DNA from: JALZOC01 sp046734955
GTDB taxonomy: Bacteria > Acidobacteriota > Vicinamibacteria > Vicinamibacterales > 2-12-FULL-66-21
Assembly: GCA_046734955.1 (NCBI GenBank)
Contig: JBKPSH010000014.1
Location: 1-64,000 of the forward strand
DNA length: 64,000 nucleotides
Direction of reading: 5' to 3'
Shown here piece after piece: positions 1-10,534 of the stretch (its first letter is position 1; every line of letters starts with the position of its first letter). Under the pieces are notes generated by a model. That model was given only the letters and a program-made list of their open reading frames with translations. It did not search any database and was not told where the DNA came from. The position numbers and the translations under genes were made by a program.

Positions 1-106
1 TTGGCGCGGTACGTCATGCACAGCTGTTCTCGATTTCCACAAACTTTTCCACAGTTTCTGTGAAGATCGGGTAACGTGTGCCGGGTGATGTGACCTAAAG
101 CTGCTT

Positions 107-1438
107 ATGGCTACTTTTACAACTGTCAAACCGCCGTCCACAGGCACTGCCATCTCGCGAAAGAGCGGGCGTCTGGTCGTGCCAGACAATCCTATTATTC
201 CTTTTATTGAAGGAGACGGCACTGGCCCTGATATCTGGCGAGCCAGCGTGCGTATCCTCGACGCCGCCGTGGCCAAAGCGTACGGCGGTAAGCGAAAGCT
301 CGCCTGGATGGAAGTCTACGCTGGCGAGAAGAGCTACAAGCTGTACGACAGTTGGCTGCCCGACGATACGATCGAGGCGTTTCGCGAGTATTACGTCGGG
401 ATCAAAGGCCCTCTCACGACGCCGGTCGGTGGTGGAATCCGATCACTGAACGTCGCGCTCCGCCAGTTACTCGACCTCTTCGTCTGTTTACGCCCCGTCC
501 GCTGGTATAACGGCGTGCCGTCGCCGGTGAAACATCCGGAAAAGGTGGACATGGTGATCTTCCGGGAGAATACGGAAGACATCTACGCCGGGATCGAGTA
601 CGCCGCCGGCACACCCGACTCTCAGAAGATCCTCGATTTCTTTGCGAAAGAATTTCCAAAAGAGTTCAAGAAGATCCGCTTCGGCAGTCCGGAGGCAGGC
701 GCGGAGTGGCAGAAGATGCTGGAAGGGATCGGTGCTCCGCACCGCGACGTTCCGGTGCAGGTGGGCGTCGGCTTCAAGCCAATCAGCTATCTCGGATCGG
801 AGCGCCTGATCCATAGCGCGATCAGTTACGCCGTCGCCAACAAGCGACGAAGCGTGACCCTTGTCCACAAGGGCAACATCATGAAATTCACCGAAGGCGC
901 GTTTCGTGATTGGGGATATCAGGTCGCGAAGCAGTTTTTCGGCGCGGTCGAGATCGACGGCGGCCCGTGGTGCCGCATCCCCGAGGGCAAGCCTGGCGCC
1001 GGCATCGTCATCAAGGACGCGATCGCCGATATTACGCTTCAACAGGTCCTCACGCGGCCGGACGAGTTCGACGTCATTGCCACCCCCAATCTCAACGGTG
1101 ACTATCTGTCGGACGCTCTGGCGGCGCAAGTAGGCGGTATCGGGATCGCGCCGGGCGGCAACATCAATTACATCACCGGGCATGCGATTTTCGAAGCGAC
1201 GCACGGGACAGCGCCGAAGTACGCGAATCAGGACAAAGTCAATCCCGGATCCGTGGTGCTTTCAGGCGAGATGATGTTGCGCCACCTGGGATGGCCGGAA
1301 GCCGCCGACCTCGTCGTCAAGGGTATGGACGGGGCGATCTCAGCGAAATACGTGACGTACGACTTTGCGCGGCTGATGGAAGGCGCGCACGAAGTGAAAA
1401 CGTCCGAGTTCGCCGATCGAATTATCACCAGCATGTAA
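107..1438 (+). CDS. icd: NADP-dependent isocitrate dehydrogenase
   Basis: Oxidatively decarboxylates isocitrate to 2-oxoglutarate in the cytosolic TCA cycle. At 443 aa it is slightly longer than the E. coli enzyme (416 aa) and collinear with it. The substrate loop RSLNVALRQ holds Ser113, equivalent to the serine phosphorylated by AceK in E. coli. The block MVIFRENTEDIYAGIE follows at about residues 149-164. The NADP-selecting residues known from E. coli are conserved: Lys371-Tyr372 in THGTAPKY, and Tyr418 and Arg422 in VTYDFARL, so NADP rather than NAD is the expected cofactor. It is the first gene of a TCA block. The ATG at 107 is the natural start; the Shine-Dalgarno is weak. Family and cofactor calls are firm. 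Phospho-regulation is only possible, as no aceK is seen. Confidence 0.97.
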   Translation: MATFTTVKPPSTGTAISRKSGRLVVPDNPIIPFIEGDGTGPDIWRASVRILDAAVAKAYGGKRKLAWMEVYAGEKSYKLYDSWLPDDTIEAFREYYVGIKGPLTTPVGGGIRSLNVALRQLLDLFVCLRPVRWYNGVPSPVKHPEKVDMVIFRENTEDIYAGIEYAAGTPDSQKILDFFAKEFPKEFKKIRFGSPEAGAEWQKMLEGIGAPHRDVPVQVGVGFKPISYLGSERLIHSAISYAVANKRRSVTLVHKGNIMKFTEGAFRDWGYQVAKQFFGAVEIDGGPWCRIPEGKPGAGIVIKDAIADITLQQVLTRPDEFDVIATPNLNGDYLSDALAAQVGGIGIAPGGNINYITGHAIFEATHGTAPKYANQDKVNPGSVVLSGEMMLRHLGWPEAADLVVKGMDGAISAKYVTYDFARLMEGAHEVKTSEFADRIITSM

Positions 1439-1457
1439 AACCTGCGGCGCCGCGACG

Positions 1458-1572
1458 CGATTCGAAGAGAGACGCGAGCGAGCGCAGCGAAGCGAGCCAC
1501 GCGAACGGAGCGAGCCGGCGAAGCGGCTCGCGAGAGAGCGTGTACGGGAGTCCGAGGGGCGAAGCCCCTCGG
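1458..1572. repeat. GC-rich repeat with two perfect hairpins between icd and mdh
   Basis: The gap between icd and mdh consists of degenerate GAGCGNAGCGAAGCGAG-like units followed by two hairpins. The first pairs 1510-1517 with 1524-1531 (8 bp, 6-nt loop). The second pairs 1552-1560 with 1564-1572 (9 bp, GAA loop) and ends 8 nt before the mdh start codon. There is no T-run, so neither is a classic intrinsic terminator. A related GAGCG-rich tract follows sucD at about 11420-11460, suggesting a dispersed intergenic element. A role in mRNA stabilisation or partial termination is inference. Confidence 0.55.
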
Positions 1573-1580
1573 AATAATGC

Positions 1581-2525
1581 ATGAATCGGAAAGTAACGGT
1601 TGTTGGGGGAGCGGGCGCCGTCGGCGCAACAGTCGCGCGCGCCATCGCGAATAAGGAACTTGCCGATGTGGTCATTATCGACATCGCTGACAGCAAGGCT
1701 GCCGGGATCGGGCTCGACATGCTGGAGGCGTGCCCGATTGAAGGGTCGGACTCTCGTGTCGTCGGCTACGGCGCGAACGACGAGGGGTGGGCGGCGACGG
1801 CGAATTCGGACGTCGTTGTGATCACTTCGGGTGTGCCGCGCAAGCCCGGCATGAGCCGAGATGATCTGTTGAACGTGAACTACAAGATCATGCAGTCAGT
1901 GACCGAGCAGATCGTGAAGTATTCACCAAACACGATCATCGTCCCGGTTGCCAATCCGCTCGATGCGATGTGCCAGGCAGTGTATCGTCTCAGCAAATTT
2001 CCGCGCGAGCGAATCATCGGAATGGCGGGCGTGCTCGATTCCGCGCGCATGCGCACGTTCATCGCGATGGAAACGGGCGTGTCGGTTGAGAACATTCATG
2101 CGTTCGTGCTTGGTGGCCACGGCGACACGATGGTGCCGCTCCCACGGTATTCGACGATCGCGGGGATACCACTGCCCGACTACCCAGGCATGACGGCGGA
2201 CCGGATCGCCGCGATTGGCAAGCGGACGGCCGATGGCGGCGCAGAGATCACCAAGCTGGTGGGTACTAGCGCATGGTATGCGCCTGGTTCTGCCGCGGCC
2301 GAGATGGTCGAGATCATTCTGAAGGACAAAAAGAAGATTGTGCCGTGCTCCGTCTTTCTGCAGGGCGAGTATGGCATTCGTGACCTGTTCGTTGGTGTGC
2401 CGGTCAAGCTCGGTGCTCGCGGGGTCGAACAAATCATCGAGATCAAATTGAGTGCGGATGAAAACACGGCTCTGAAAAAATCTGCCGCCGCGGTCAAAGA
2501 ACTCACCGACGTCATAGGCGTGTAA
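1581..2525 (+). CDS. mdh: Malate dehydrogenase (LDH/MDH superfamily)
   Basis: Interconverts malate and oxaloacetate with NAD in the TCA cycle. At 314 aa it has the usual length for the LDH-like bacterial MDH group. The N-terminal Rossmann motif GGAGAVGAT is at residues 9-17, and an Asp in VIIDI (about residue 34) points to NAD. The substrate loop GVPRKPGMSR carries Arg87, the residue that favours malate over lactate in this superfamily, plus Arg93. The catalytic pair is Asp153 in VLDSAR and His180 in LGGHGDTMVP. It lies 142 bp after icd in the same direction and could be co-transcribed, but the hairpins between them may separate expression. No strong ribosome binding site is visible, so translation might depend on the upstream hairpin region. 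Confidence 0.96.
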   Translation: MNRKVTVVGGAGAVGATVARAIANKELADVVIIDIADSKAAGIGLDMLEACPIEGSDSRVVGYGANDEGWAATANSDVVVITSGVPRKPGMSRDDLLNVNYKIMQSVTEQIVKYSPNTIIVPVANPLDAMCQAVYRLSKFPRERIIGMAGVLDSARMRTFIAMETGVSVENIHAFVLGGHGDTMVPLPRYSTIAGIPLPDYPGMTADRIAAIGKRTADGGAEITKLVGTSAWYAPGSAAAEMVEIILKDKKKIVPCSVFLQGEYGIRDLFVGVPVKLGARGVEQIIEIKLSADENTALKKSAAAVKELTDVIGV

Positions 2526-2806
2526 TGGTTGAGTTGTAGAATTTTTCCGCTACCGCTTCGTGTATCGCCACGACGATCGTGGAATGTTTACCTGCCCAAA
2601 GTTGACCTGGATCAAGGAACGCGGAAATCTTACGCGTTACCACTGCTAATCTCGTCCTGATCTCGGCGAGTCACTGCGTCCTTCTTAGCTGCGCTCGCGT
2701 TTTTGCGCAACTGCATTGATCTCGCTCCAGATGAGCTCGAGGAGGCAATCATCTTGCTGTTGGTACCTACACTGCCCCCTGCGAAGGCTTGTACAGGAAA
2801 CAGTAG

Positions 2807-5731
2807 ATGTTTTCAGGATCGCGTTTTATACGCGCTGGATACCCCTCTGTCCTCATAGTTACTCTCTTCGGTTTCTCGTTTTTTCATAGACAAACCGCAG
2901 TCGCGCAGCAGGCGTGGAGCCTTCCCTCGCCGTGGACTGTCCAGGACATTGGCAATCCAGCGATTCCCAGCACCGGATCACTTGATCAAGGCACGTTCAC
3001 GATCACTGCTGAAGGGTCGGACATCTGGGGACAATCGGATCAATTCAACTTCATTTATCAGCAGGTCACCGGGGACGTCGAGGTCATCGCCCGTGTCGAC
3101 TCCGTGAGTGCGGCGCACGCCTGGTCAAAAAGCGGGGTGATGATCCGCAGTTCACTCGCCGCCAATGCAGCCCATGGTTATGCCCTGGTTTCCGCCGGCC
3201 GCGGCGTTGCGTTCCAGCAGCGACTGAATACTGGAGGCTCGAGCACGAACACGTATGGGCCGTCGGTGTCCGCGCCCTACTGGGTTCGACTGGTTCGAAA
3301 AGGCACGACCGTGACAGCCTACTCTTCGTCGAATGGAACGACGTGGTCGACGATTTCGAGCAGCACGATCGGGCTTGGCGCGACGGCTTACGTCGGCATC
3401 GCGACGACGAGTCATAACACGTCAGCAGCGACCACCGCGACGGTTTCGCAAGTAACGATTAACAAGCTTTCATTACCCGCGCCGCAGCAGGCCGCCGACA
3501 TTGGCGCGCCGGCAATTAAAGGTGCGACTTCATATAGTCAAGGTGTTTATAGCGTTCATGCCGGTGGTGTGGACATCTGGGCAACGTCGGATCAATTCCA
3601 CTTCGTCTATCAGCCGATGACTGGCGACGGCGAAGTCATTGCGCATGTGCGGTCGCTTACCAACTCGAACGAGTGGGCAAAGACCGGCGTAATGATTCGT
3701 GAGACGCTGTCAGCGGACTCTCGCCATGCGTTTGCACTCCTCTCGGCTGCAAACGGATACCGTTTTCAGTGCCGCATTGATCCCGCGGGGATCACTCAGA
3801 GTACGGCGGGAACCGCCGGCGTGGCGCCCGGCTGGGTCCGGCTCGTGCGCACCGGATCGCGTATTGACGCCTATCAATCGAGCAATGGCACGACATGGAC
3901 GTTGATTGGGTCCGACGCGGTCGCGATGGCTGACAACGTCTACGTCGGCATCGCGACGACCAGCCACAATGCAAGCGTCGCCACTGATGCTGTGCTCGAT
4001 AATTTCAAATTCACGCAGAGCGGAACGACGACCAATCAGCCGCCGACCGTAGCGCTCACGTCGCCAACCGGTGGAAGCACATTCACCGCGGGCACCAACG
4101 TTTCCGTAACTGCTGCAGCGAACGACTCGGATGGAACCGTGAGCCGGGTGGACTTCTTCTCGGGGACAACTCAGATCGGATCGGACACGACTGCTCCTTA
4201 TTCGGCGACATGGTCGAACGTGGCAGCAGGCAGTTACAACCTCACCGCCAAGGCTGTCGACAACGATGGCGCGAGCACGACGTCGGCCGCTGTCAGCGTC
4301 CAGGTCAATACGACGACGAATCAGCCACCGACGGTGTCGTTGACTGCTCCAGCGAACGGCGCGACTTATACGGCGCCTGCGACCGTGTCGCTCACAGCGA
4401 CGGCGAGCGATGCTAACGGAACGATTTCTAAGGTGGAGTTTTACAACGGGACGACACTGCTCAATTCGGATACAACGGCGCCGTATTCATACAGTTGGGC
4501 GAACGTCGCAGCGGGCGCGTATAGCATTACCGCTAAAGCGTACGATTCGGCGGGGGCGACGGCAACGTCTGGGGCCATCTCAATCACGGTGTCATCTGGT
4601 ACGGCCATCCCGGCACCGTGGACTGCAGCCGACATCGGCAGTCCCGCACCGAGTGGAAGCTCGTCGTACAGCAGTGGAGTGTTCTCGGTTGATGTCGGCG
4701 GTGCGGACATCTGGAACACGTCCGACCAGTTTCACTTCATCTACCAGCGAATTGCTGGTGACGTGGAAATCGTCGCGCGGGTCGATTCGCTGACCGCAGT
4801 CGACCCGTATACGAATGCCGGCGTAATGATTCGGGGATCGCTGGATCCTGCGTCGATGCATGGCTACTCGACGCTAACGGGCAGTAACGGTGTGTATTTT
4901 CGCCGACGCGCCACCGACGCAGGGACCACGACGAGTATCCAAGTGGCTGGAGTCACCGCTCCCACCTGGGTGCGTCTCGTTCGCCAGGGGTCAGTGCTCA
5001 CGAGTTACTGGTCAACGAATGGCAGCAGTTGGACGGTGATCGGTTCTCAATCGCTCACGCTGGGTTCAACGATTTACGTCGGCCTAGCCGTAAGCAGCCA
5101 TAATACGACGACGCGCACGCATGCGCAGTTTTCGAATGTGCGCGTGGGATCGCCGTCGGCCAACCAAGCGCCGACAGCCACGTTGACTTCCCCGACCACC
5201 GGTTCCAGCTTTACCGCTCCAGCAAGCGTGACGCTCAGCGCGAACGCTACTGATTCCGATGGAACGATCTCGAAGGTGGAGTTCTACAACGGAACGACGT
5301 TGCTCAACACCGACACGACCTCGCCATATTCGTTCACATGGTTAAACGTGGCAGCCGGCACCTATTCGGTCAAAGCAATCGCGTACGACAACAATGGAGC
5401 GAGCACCTCGTCGGCGACGAGCACCATCACCGTCACCACGTTGACGAGCACTATTCCGACGGGCGTGATATTCACCGCCTCTCCTGATCACGCGACGCTG
5501 GTTACGTATTACGAGTTGCGGATCTACGCGCCAGGCGCAAATCCGAGCACGGCAACGCCGATCGCGACCTCGAATCTGGGTAAGCCGACTCCGGCTGCGA
5601 ACAACGACATCACTGTCAACAATCTGTCGACGTTCTTCGGTGCACTCACGGTGGGGAATTATGTGGGTGCCGTCGCGGCAGTCGGGTCCGGCGGATCGTC
5701 GGTGAGTACGGGGGTGACGTTCACTCGTTAA
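2807..5731 (+). CDS. Secreted modular protein: three LamG/DUF1349-like and three Ig-like domains
   Basis: A 974-aa exported protein with no recognisable catalytic domain. The signal peptide has Arg at 6 and 9, a hydrophobic core at about 13-26 and a likely cut near AVA-Q (33/34). A concanavalin-like unit occurs three times, at roughly residues 44-218, 224-404 and 600-781. Each repeats a pattern of the type DIGxP, DIWxxSDQFxFxYQ, GVMIR, WVRLVR, YVGIAxxSHN. Ig-like units starting with NQPPT or NQAPT sit at about 408-500, 504-597 and 784-875 and carry DxxGTxSxVxFxxGTT and APYSxxWxNVAAG signatures. A final beta-rich, fibronectin-like segment ends the protein. Such architectures usually mean carbohydrate binding or surface adhesion; that role is inferred. 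An AGGA lies 9 nt before the ATG. The gene is flanked by TCA genes on both sides, so it has no obvious metabolic partner. Confidence 0.85.
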   Translation: MFSGSRFIRAGYPSVLIVTLFGFSFFHRQTAVAQQAWSLPSPWTVQDIGNPAIPSTGSLDQGTFTITAEGSDIWGQSDQFNFIYQQVTGDVEVIARVDSVSAAHAWSKSGVMIRSSLAANAAHGYALVSAGRGVAFQQRLNTGGSSTNTYGPSVSAPYWVRLVRKGTTVTAYSSSNGTTWSTISSSTIGLGATAYVGIATTSHNTSAATTATVSQVTINKLSLPAPQQAADIGAPAIKGATSYSQGVYSVHAGGVDIWATSDQFHFVYQPMTGDGEVIAHVRSLTNSNEWAKTGVMIRETLSADSRHAFALLSAANGYRFQCRIDPAGITQSTAGTAGVAPGWVRLVRTGSRIDAYQSSNGTTWTLIGSDAVAMADNVYVGIATTSHNASVATDAVLDNFKFTQSGTTTNQPPTVALTSPTGGSTFTAGTNVSVTAAANDSDGTVSRVDFFSGTTQIGSDTTAPYSATWSNVAAGSYNLTAKAVDNDGASTTSAAVSVQVNTTTNQPPTVSLTAPANGATYTAPATVSLTATASDANGTISKVEFYNGTTLLNSDTTAPYSYSWANVAAGAYSITAKAYDSAGATATSGAISITVSSGTAIPAPWTAADIGSPAPSGSSSYSSGVFSVDVGGADIWNTSDQFHFIYQRIAGDVEIVARVDSLTAVDPYTNAGVMIRGSLDPASMHGYSTLTGSNGVYFRRRATDAGTTTSIQVAGVTAPTWVRLVRQGSVLTSYWSTNGSSWTVIGSQSLTLGSTIYVGLAVSSHNTTTRTHAQFSNVRVGSPSANQAPTATLTSPTTGSSFTAPASVTLSANATDSDGTISKVEFYNGTTLLNTDTTSPYSFTWLNVAAGTYSVKAIAYDNNGASTSSATSTITVTTLTSTIPTGVIFTASPDHATLVTYYELRIYAPGANPSTATPIATSNLGKPTPAANNDITVNNLSTFFGALTVGNYVGAVAAVGSGGSSVSTGVTFTR

Positions 5732-5754
5732 GAAAGGTAAAAGGCAGAAGGTTT

Positions 5755-6504
5755 TTATTCGCCGGTCACCAACATCGCCTTCAAATAATCGCGGTTCATA
5801 CGGGCGATGTTGGTGATCGAGATTTCCTTCGGGCACACGGCTTCGCACTCGCCCTCATTGGAGCAGCTGCCGAAACCCTCGGCGTCGTGACGCTCCACCA
5901 TTCTCACCACGCGGGTGTTCCGTTCTAATTGCCCCTGGGGCAGAAGCCCGAGATGACTGATCTTTGCAGAAGTGAACAGCGCGGCAGACGCATTCTTGCA
6001 GGCAGCGACGCACGCGCCGCATCCGATGCATGCGGCCGAGTCCATCGCCTTATCAGTGACGGGTTTCGGAATCAGGATCGCATTCGCATCCTGGGCGCCG
6101 CCGACATTGACGGATGTGTAGCCGCCAGCCTGAATGATTCGGTCGAAAGCACTACGATCGACCACCAGATCCTTGACCACGGGAAAGGCCTTCGCCCGCC
6201 AGGGCTCGAGCGTCAGCGTGTCGCCATCTTTGAATCGCCGCATATGGAGCTGACAGACGGTTGTGCCGGGATCCGGTCCATGTGGAATGCCGCCGACCAG
6301 GAACCCGCATGCGCCGCAAATCCCCTCACGGCAGTCCGAGTCGAATGCAATCGGATCCTCCCCCTTGACGATTAACGTTTCGTTGACGACGTCAAGCATT
6401 TCCAGGAACGACATGTCGGGAAGGACGTCGTTCGCGACGTAATCGACCAGCCGCCCCGGCTTGTCGGGACCGGCCTGCCGCCACACTTTTAAATTGATGC
6501 GCAT
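5755..6504 (-). CDS. sdhB: Succinate dehydrogenase iron-sulfur subunit
   Basis: Carries electrons from FAD in SdhA to the membrane anchor SdhC. With the start chosen here it is 249 aa. The [2Fe-2S] ligands are Cys58, Cys63, Cys66 and Cys84. The second domain has CIGCGACVAAC (Cys159, 162, 165, 169), followed by Cys214, Cys220 and Cys224, which fits the [4Fe-4S] and [3Fe-4S] clusters. The frame stays open upstream to 6570, but that extension only translates an intergenic CTGGAAACTGG-type microsatellite. The first ATG after it (6504, MRINLKVW) matches where the family normally begins. It lies downstream of sdhA in the order sdhC-sdhA-sdhB and is convergent with the secreted protein gene. Confidence 0.95.
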   Translation of the reverse strand: MRINLKVWRQAGPDKPGRLVDYVANDVLPDMSFLEMLDVVNETLIVKGEDPIAFDSDCREGICGACGFLVGGIPHGPDPGTTVCQLHMRRFKDGDTLTLEPWRAKAFPVVKDLVVDRSAFDRIIQAGGYTSVNVGGAQDANAILIPKPVTDKAMDSAACIGCGACVAACKNASAALFTSAKISHLGLLPQGQLERNTRVVRMVERHDAEGFGSCSNEGECEAVCPKEISITNIARMNRDYLKAMLVTGE

Positions 6505-6517
6505 GTTGTCGCTTGTA

Positions 6518-6593
6518 GTTTCCAGTCTCCAGTTTCCGGTCTCCAGTTTCCAGTCATGCACAACTGGCAACTGGGAACTGGGAACTGGGAACT
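6518..6593. repeat. Microsatellite of 14-nt and 7-nt units between sdhA and sdhB
   Basis: The gap between sdhA and sdhB is almost all short tandem repeat. The 14-mer GTTTCCAGTCTCCA occurs at 6518-6531, with a one-base variant at 6532-6545 and a partial copy at 6546-6553. After an 8-nt spacer come four 7-mers of the type AACTGGG at 6562-6589. The two halves are roughly complementary (TTTCCAGT versus AACTGG), so the transcript could fold back on itself. Simple repeats of this sequence occur in many bacterial intergenic regions and are often mistranslated as LETGNW-type peptides. Confidence 0.8.
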
Positions 6594-6601
6594 CGGCGAC
6601 T

Positions 6602-8557
<1,956 letters not shown>

Positions 8558-9255
8558 GCGAGCCCTCCACCGATGATCACGGCGAAGACGATTCCCCAGA
8601 TCGTCAATCGTCGTGTGTAAAGCGGATGATCCATTCCCACCGACTGAAAGCTGCTGGCGATTCCGTGTCGCAGATGCAGTCCAACGATCAGTGTTGCGAC
8701 AAAGTAGAACGCGACCCAGAGCGGATGGCTGAAGACTTCGAACTCAGTGCGGGCGAGATCGCGAATCGGATTGGCACTCACGGTTTGGTACCAGGCGCCG
8801 TACTTGAATTGCTTGACGTGCACGAGCACGAACAGCGCAACCACGATTCCCGACCAGATCATCGTCGACGACGCGACACTCTTGCGGCTCGTGTGGCCGG
8901 CGAATTTCTTCATCCGATACCCCACCGGCCGCGCCGCGCGGTTGCCGAGATAGTTCGTGACCGCTTTATAGATGTGAAGAAGAAAGATCGCAAGCAGTCC
9001 GATCTCGATAGGAATAATGAGCGGATTGGAAACAAGCCGGTGTGAGTACTCGTTGAAGATGTCGGGGCCGAGGAAGATAAGTGCGTTGCCAATCAGATGA
9101 AGAATCAGGTAGGCGAAAAGTGCAAGACCAGTCAGACCCATAAGTAATTTGGTTCCGACCGATGAGGAAAACGCACGCCGGAAGGTAGACATCAACGAAG
9201 CTCCGCGATCCGATCGATTGTACTACGCGCGCCCGACAGCCCTCCAGCGACCGTC

Positions 9256-9312
9256 TATCCGTGTTCATCCGTGTTTTTCCGTGGCCCGTGTTGTTCCGTG
9301 TTCTTCCGTGGC
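9256..9312. repeat. Tandem CCGTGTT-type repeat between sdhC and sucC
   Basis: About six imperfect units of TTCCGTGTTC, 8-11 nt apart, lie in the divergent promoter gap of sdhC and sucC. The stretch 9295-9312 has an exact 18-nt inverse match at 17986-18003, showing it belongs to a dispersed family. It sits where promoters for both operons must lie, so an effect on transcription is possible but unproven. Confidence 0.7.
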
Positions 9313-9370
9313 ATGATTACAGGATTGCGCGTACCGCGATGACGCGCTCCAGAGAGCCAGCGATCGACTC

Positions 9371-10531
9371 ATGAAAATCCACGAGTATCAGGCGAAAGCG
9401 ATTCTCGCGCGGCACGGCGTGCCTGTGCCGCAGGGAGAAGTGGTGTTTGCTGCCGCTGACGCAGACGTAGCGGCCAAACAACTCGGCGGCGGCGTCGTCG
9501 TCGTGAAAGCGCAGATTCACGCCGGCGGGCGCGGCAAGGGTGGTGGCGTCAAGGTGGTCAAAGGACCCGAGGAAGCCGCGCGTGCCGCAGCCGACATGAT
9601 CGGCATGCGCCTTGTGACCTACCAGACCGGACCTTCCGGGCAAGTCGTGCAGCGGGTGCTGGTGGAGCAGGGCCTCAAGATCAAGCGCGAACTGTATCTC
9701 GGCATCGTCATCGATCGCTCGACTGAGAAGCCAGTGCTGATGGTGAGCCCCGACGGCGGCGTCGAGATTGAAAAAGTTGCGGAGCAAACACCGGAGCGAA
9801 TATTCAAGGAGTACATCGATCCGGGTATCGGGCTGGCCAGTTATCAAACAAGGAAGCTTGCCTTCGCCCTTGGGCTCGAGGGCGCTCAGCTCCAACAGGC
9901 CGCCAAGCTGATGACCGCGGTCTACGACGCATTCAAGAATACTGACGCGTCCTTGATCGAGATCAATCCGTTGATCGTCACGGAAGAGGGAACGCTTCTG
10001 GCGCTCGATGCGAAGATGAACTTCGACGATAACGCGCTCTATCGCCATCCCGACATCAAGGAACTGCGCGATGTCAGTGAAGAAGAGCCTCTGGAAGTGG
10101 ACGCGTCGAAGTTTTCGCTGAACTACATCAAGCTCGATGGCAATATCGGCTGCATGGTGAATGGCGCCGGACTGGCGATGGCGACCATGGACATCATCAA
10201 GCTTGCAGGCGGCGAGCCGGCGAACTTTCTTGACGTCGGCGGCGGAGCCAACGCGGAACAGATCAGGAATGCGTTCCGCATCTTGATGTCTGATAAGAAT
10301 GTGAAGGCGGTCTTGATCAATATCTTTGGTGGCATCCTGCGCTGCGATGTGCTGGCTGAAGGCGTCATCGCCGCGGTCAAGGATCTCGGCGTGAACGTGC
10401 CGATCGTGATTCGCATGGAGGGCACGAACGTCGAACAGGGGAAACAGATGCTCCGTGACAGCGGCCTGAATTTCACGACCGCCGACACGATGTCGGAAGC
10501 CGCCGAGCGCGTCGTTGCGCTCGCGAGATAA
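9371..10531 (+). CDS. sucC: Succinyl-CoA synthetase beta subunit (ADP-forming type)
   Basis: Nucleotide- and succinate-binding half of succinyl-CoA synthetase, which makes ATP or GTP from succinyl-CoA. The 386-aa length is typical. The N-terminal ATP-grasp begins MKIHEYQAKAIL and contains KAQIHAGGRGKGGGVKV at about residues 46-62. The magnesium-binding block IEINPLIVTEEG is at about 196-207, with ALDAKMNFDDNA just after. The C-terminal CoA-ligase domain includes NGAGLAMATMDIIK, LDVGGGA and INIFGGILRCD. sucD follows after 3 nt. No strong ribosome binding site is seen before the ATG at 9371. Confidence 0.97.
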   Translation: MKIHEYQAKAILARHGVPVPQGEVVFAAADADVAAKQLGGGVVVVKAQIHAGGRGKGGGVKVVKGPEEAARAAADMIGMRLVTYQTGPSGQVVQRVLVEQGLKIKRELYLGIVIDRSTEKPVLMVSPDGGVEIEKVAEQTPERIFKEYIDPGIGLASYQTRKLAFALGLEGAQLQQAAKLMTAVYDAFKNTDASLIEINPLIVTEEGTLLALDAKMNFDDNALYRHPDIKELRDVSEEEPLEVDASKFSLNYIKLDGNIGCMVNGAGLAMATMDIIKLAGGEPANFLDVGGGANAEQIRNAFRILMSDKNVKAVLINIFGGILRCDVLAEGVIAAVKDLGVNVPIVIRMEGTNVEQGKQMLRDSGLNFTTADTMSEAAERVVALAR

Positions 10532-10534
10532 CGT

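Noticed and set aside
33..53. Two DnaA-box-like 9-mers (ATTTCCACA, TTTTCCACA) before icd
   Set aside because: Each differs from TTATCCACA by one or two bases, there are only two, and no dnaA, dnaN or AT-rich unwinding region is nearby.
6518..6593. Possible CRISPR-like repeat array
   Set aside because: The units are 7 and 14 nt and directly adjacent with no spacers; no cas genes are present.
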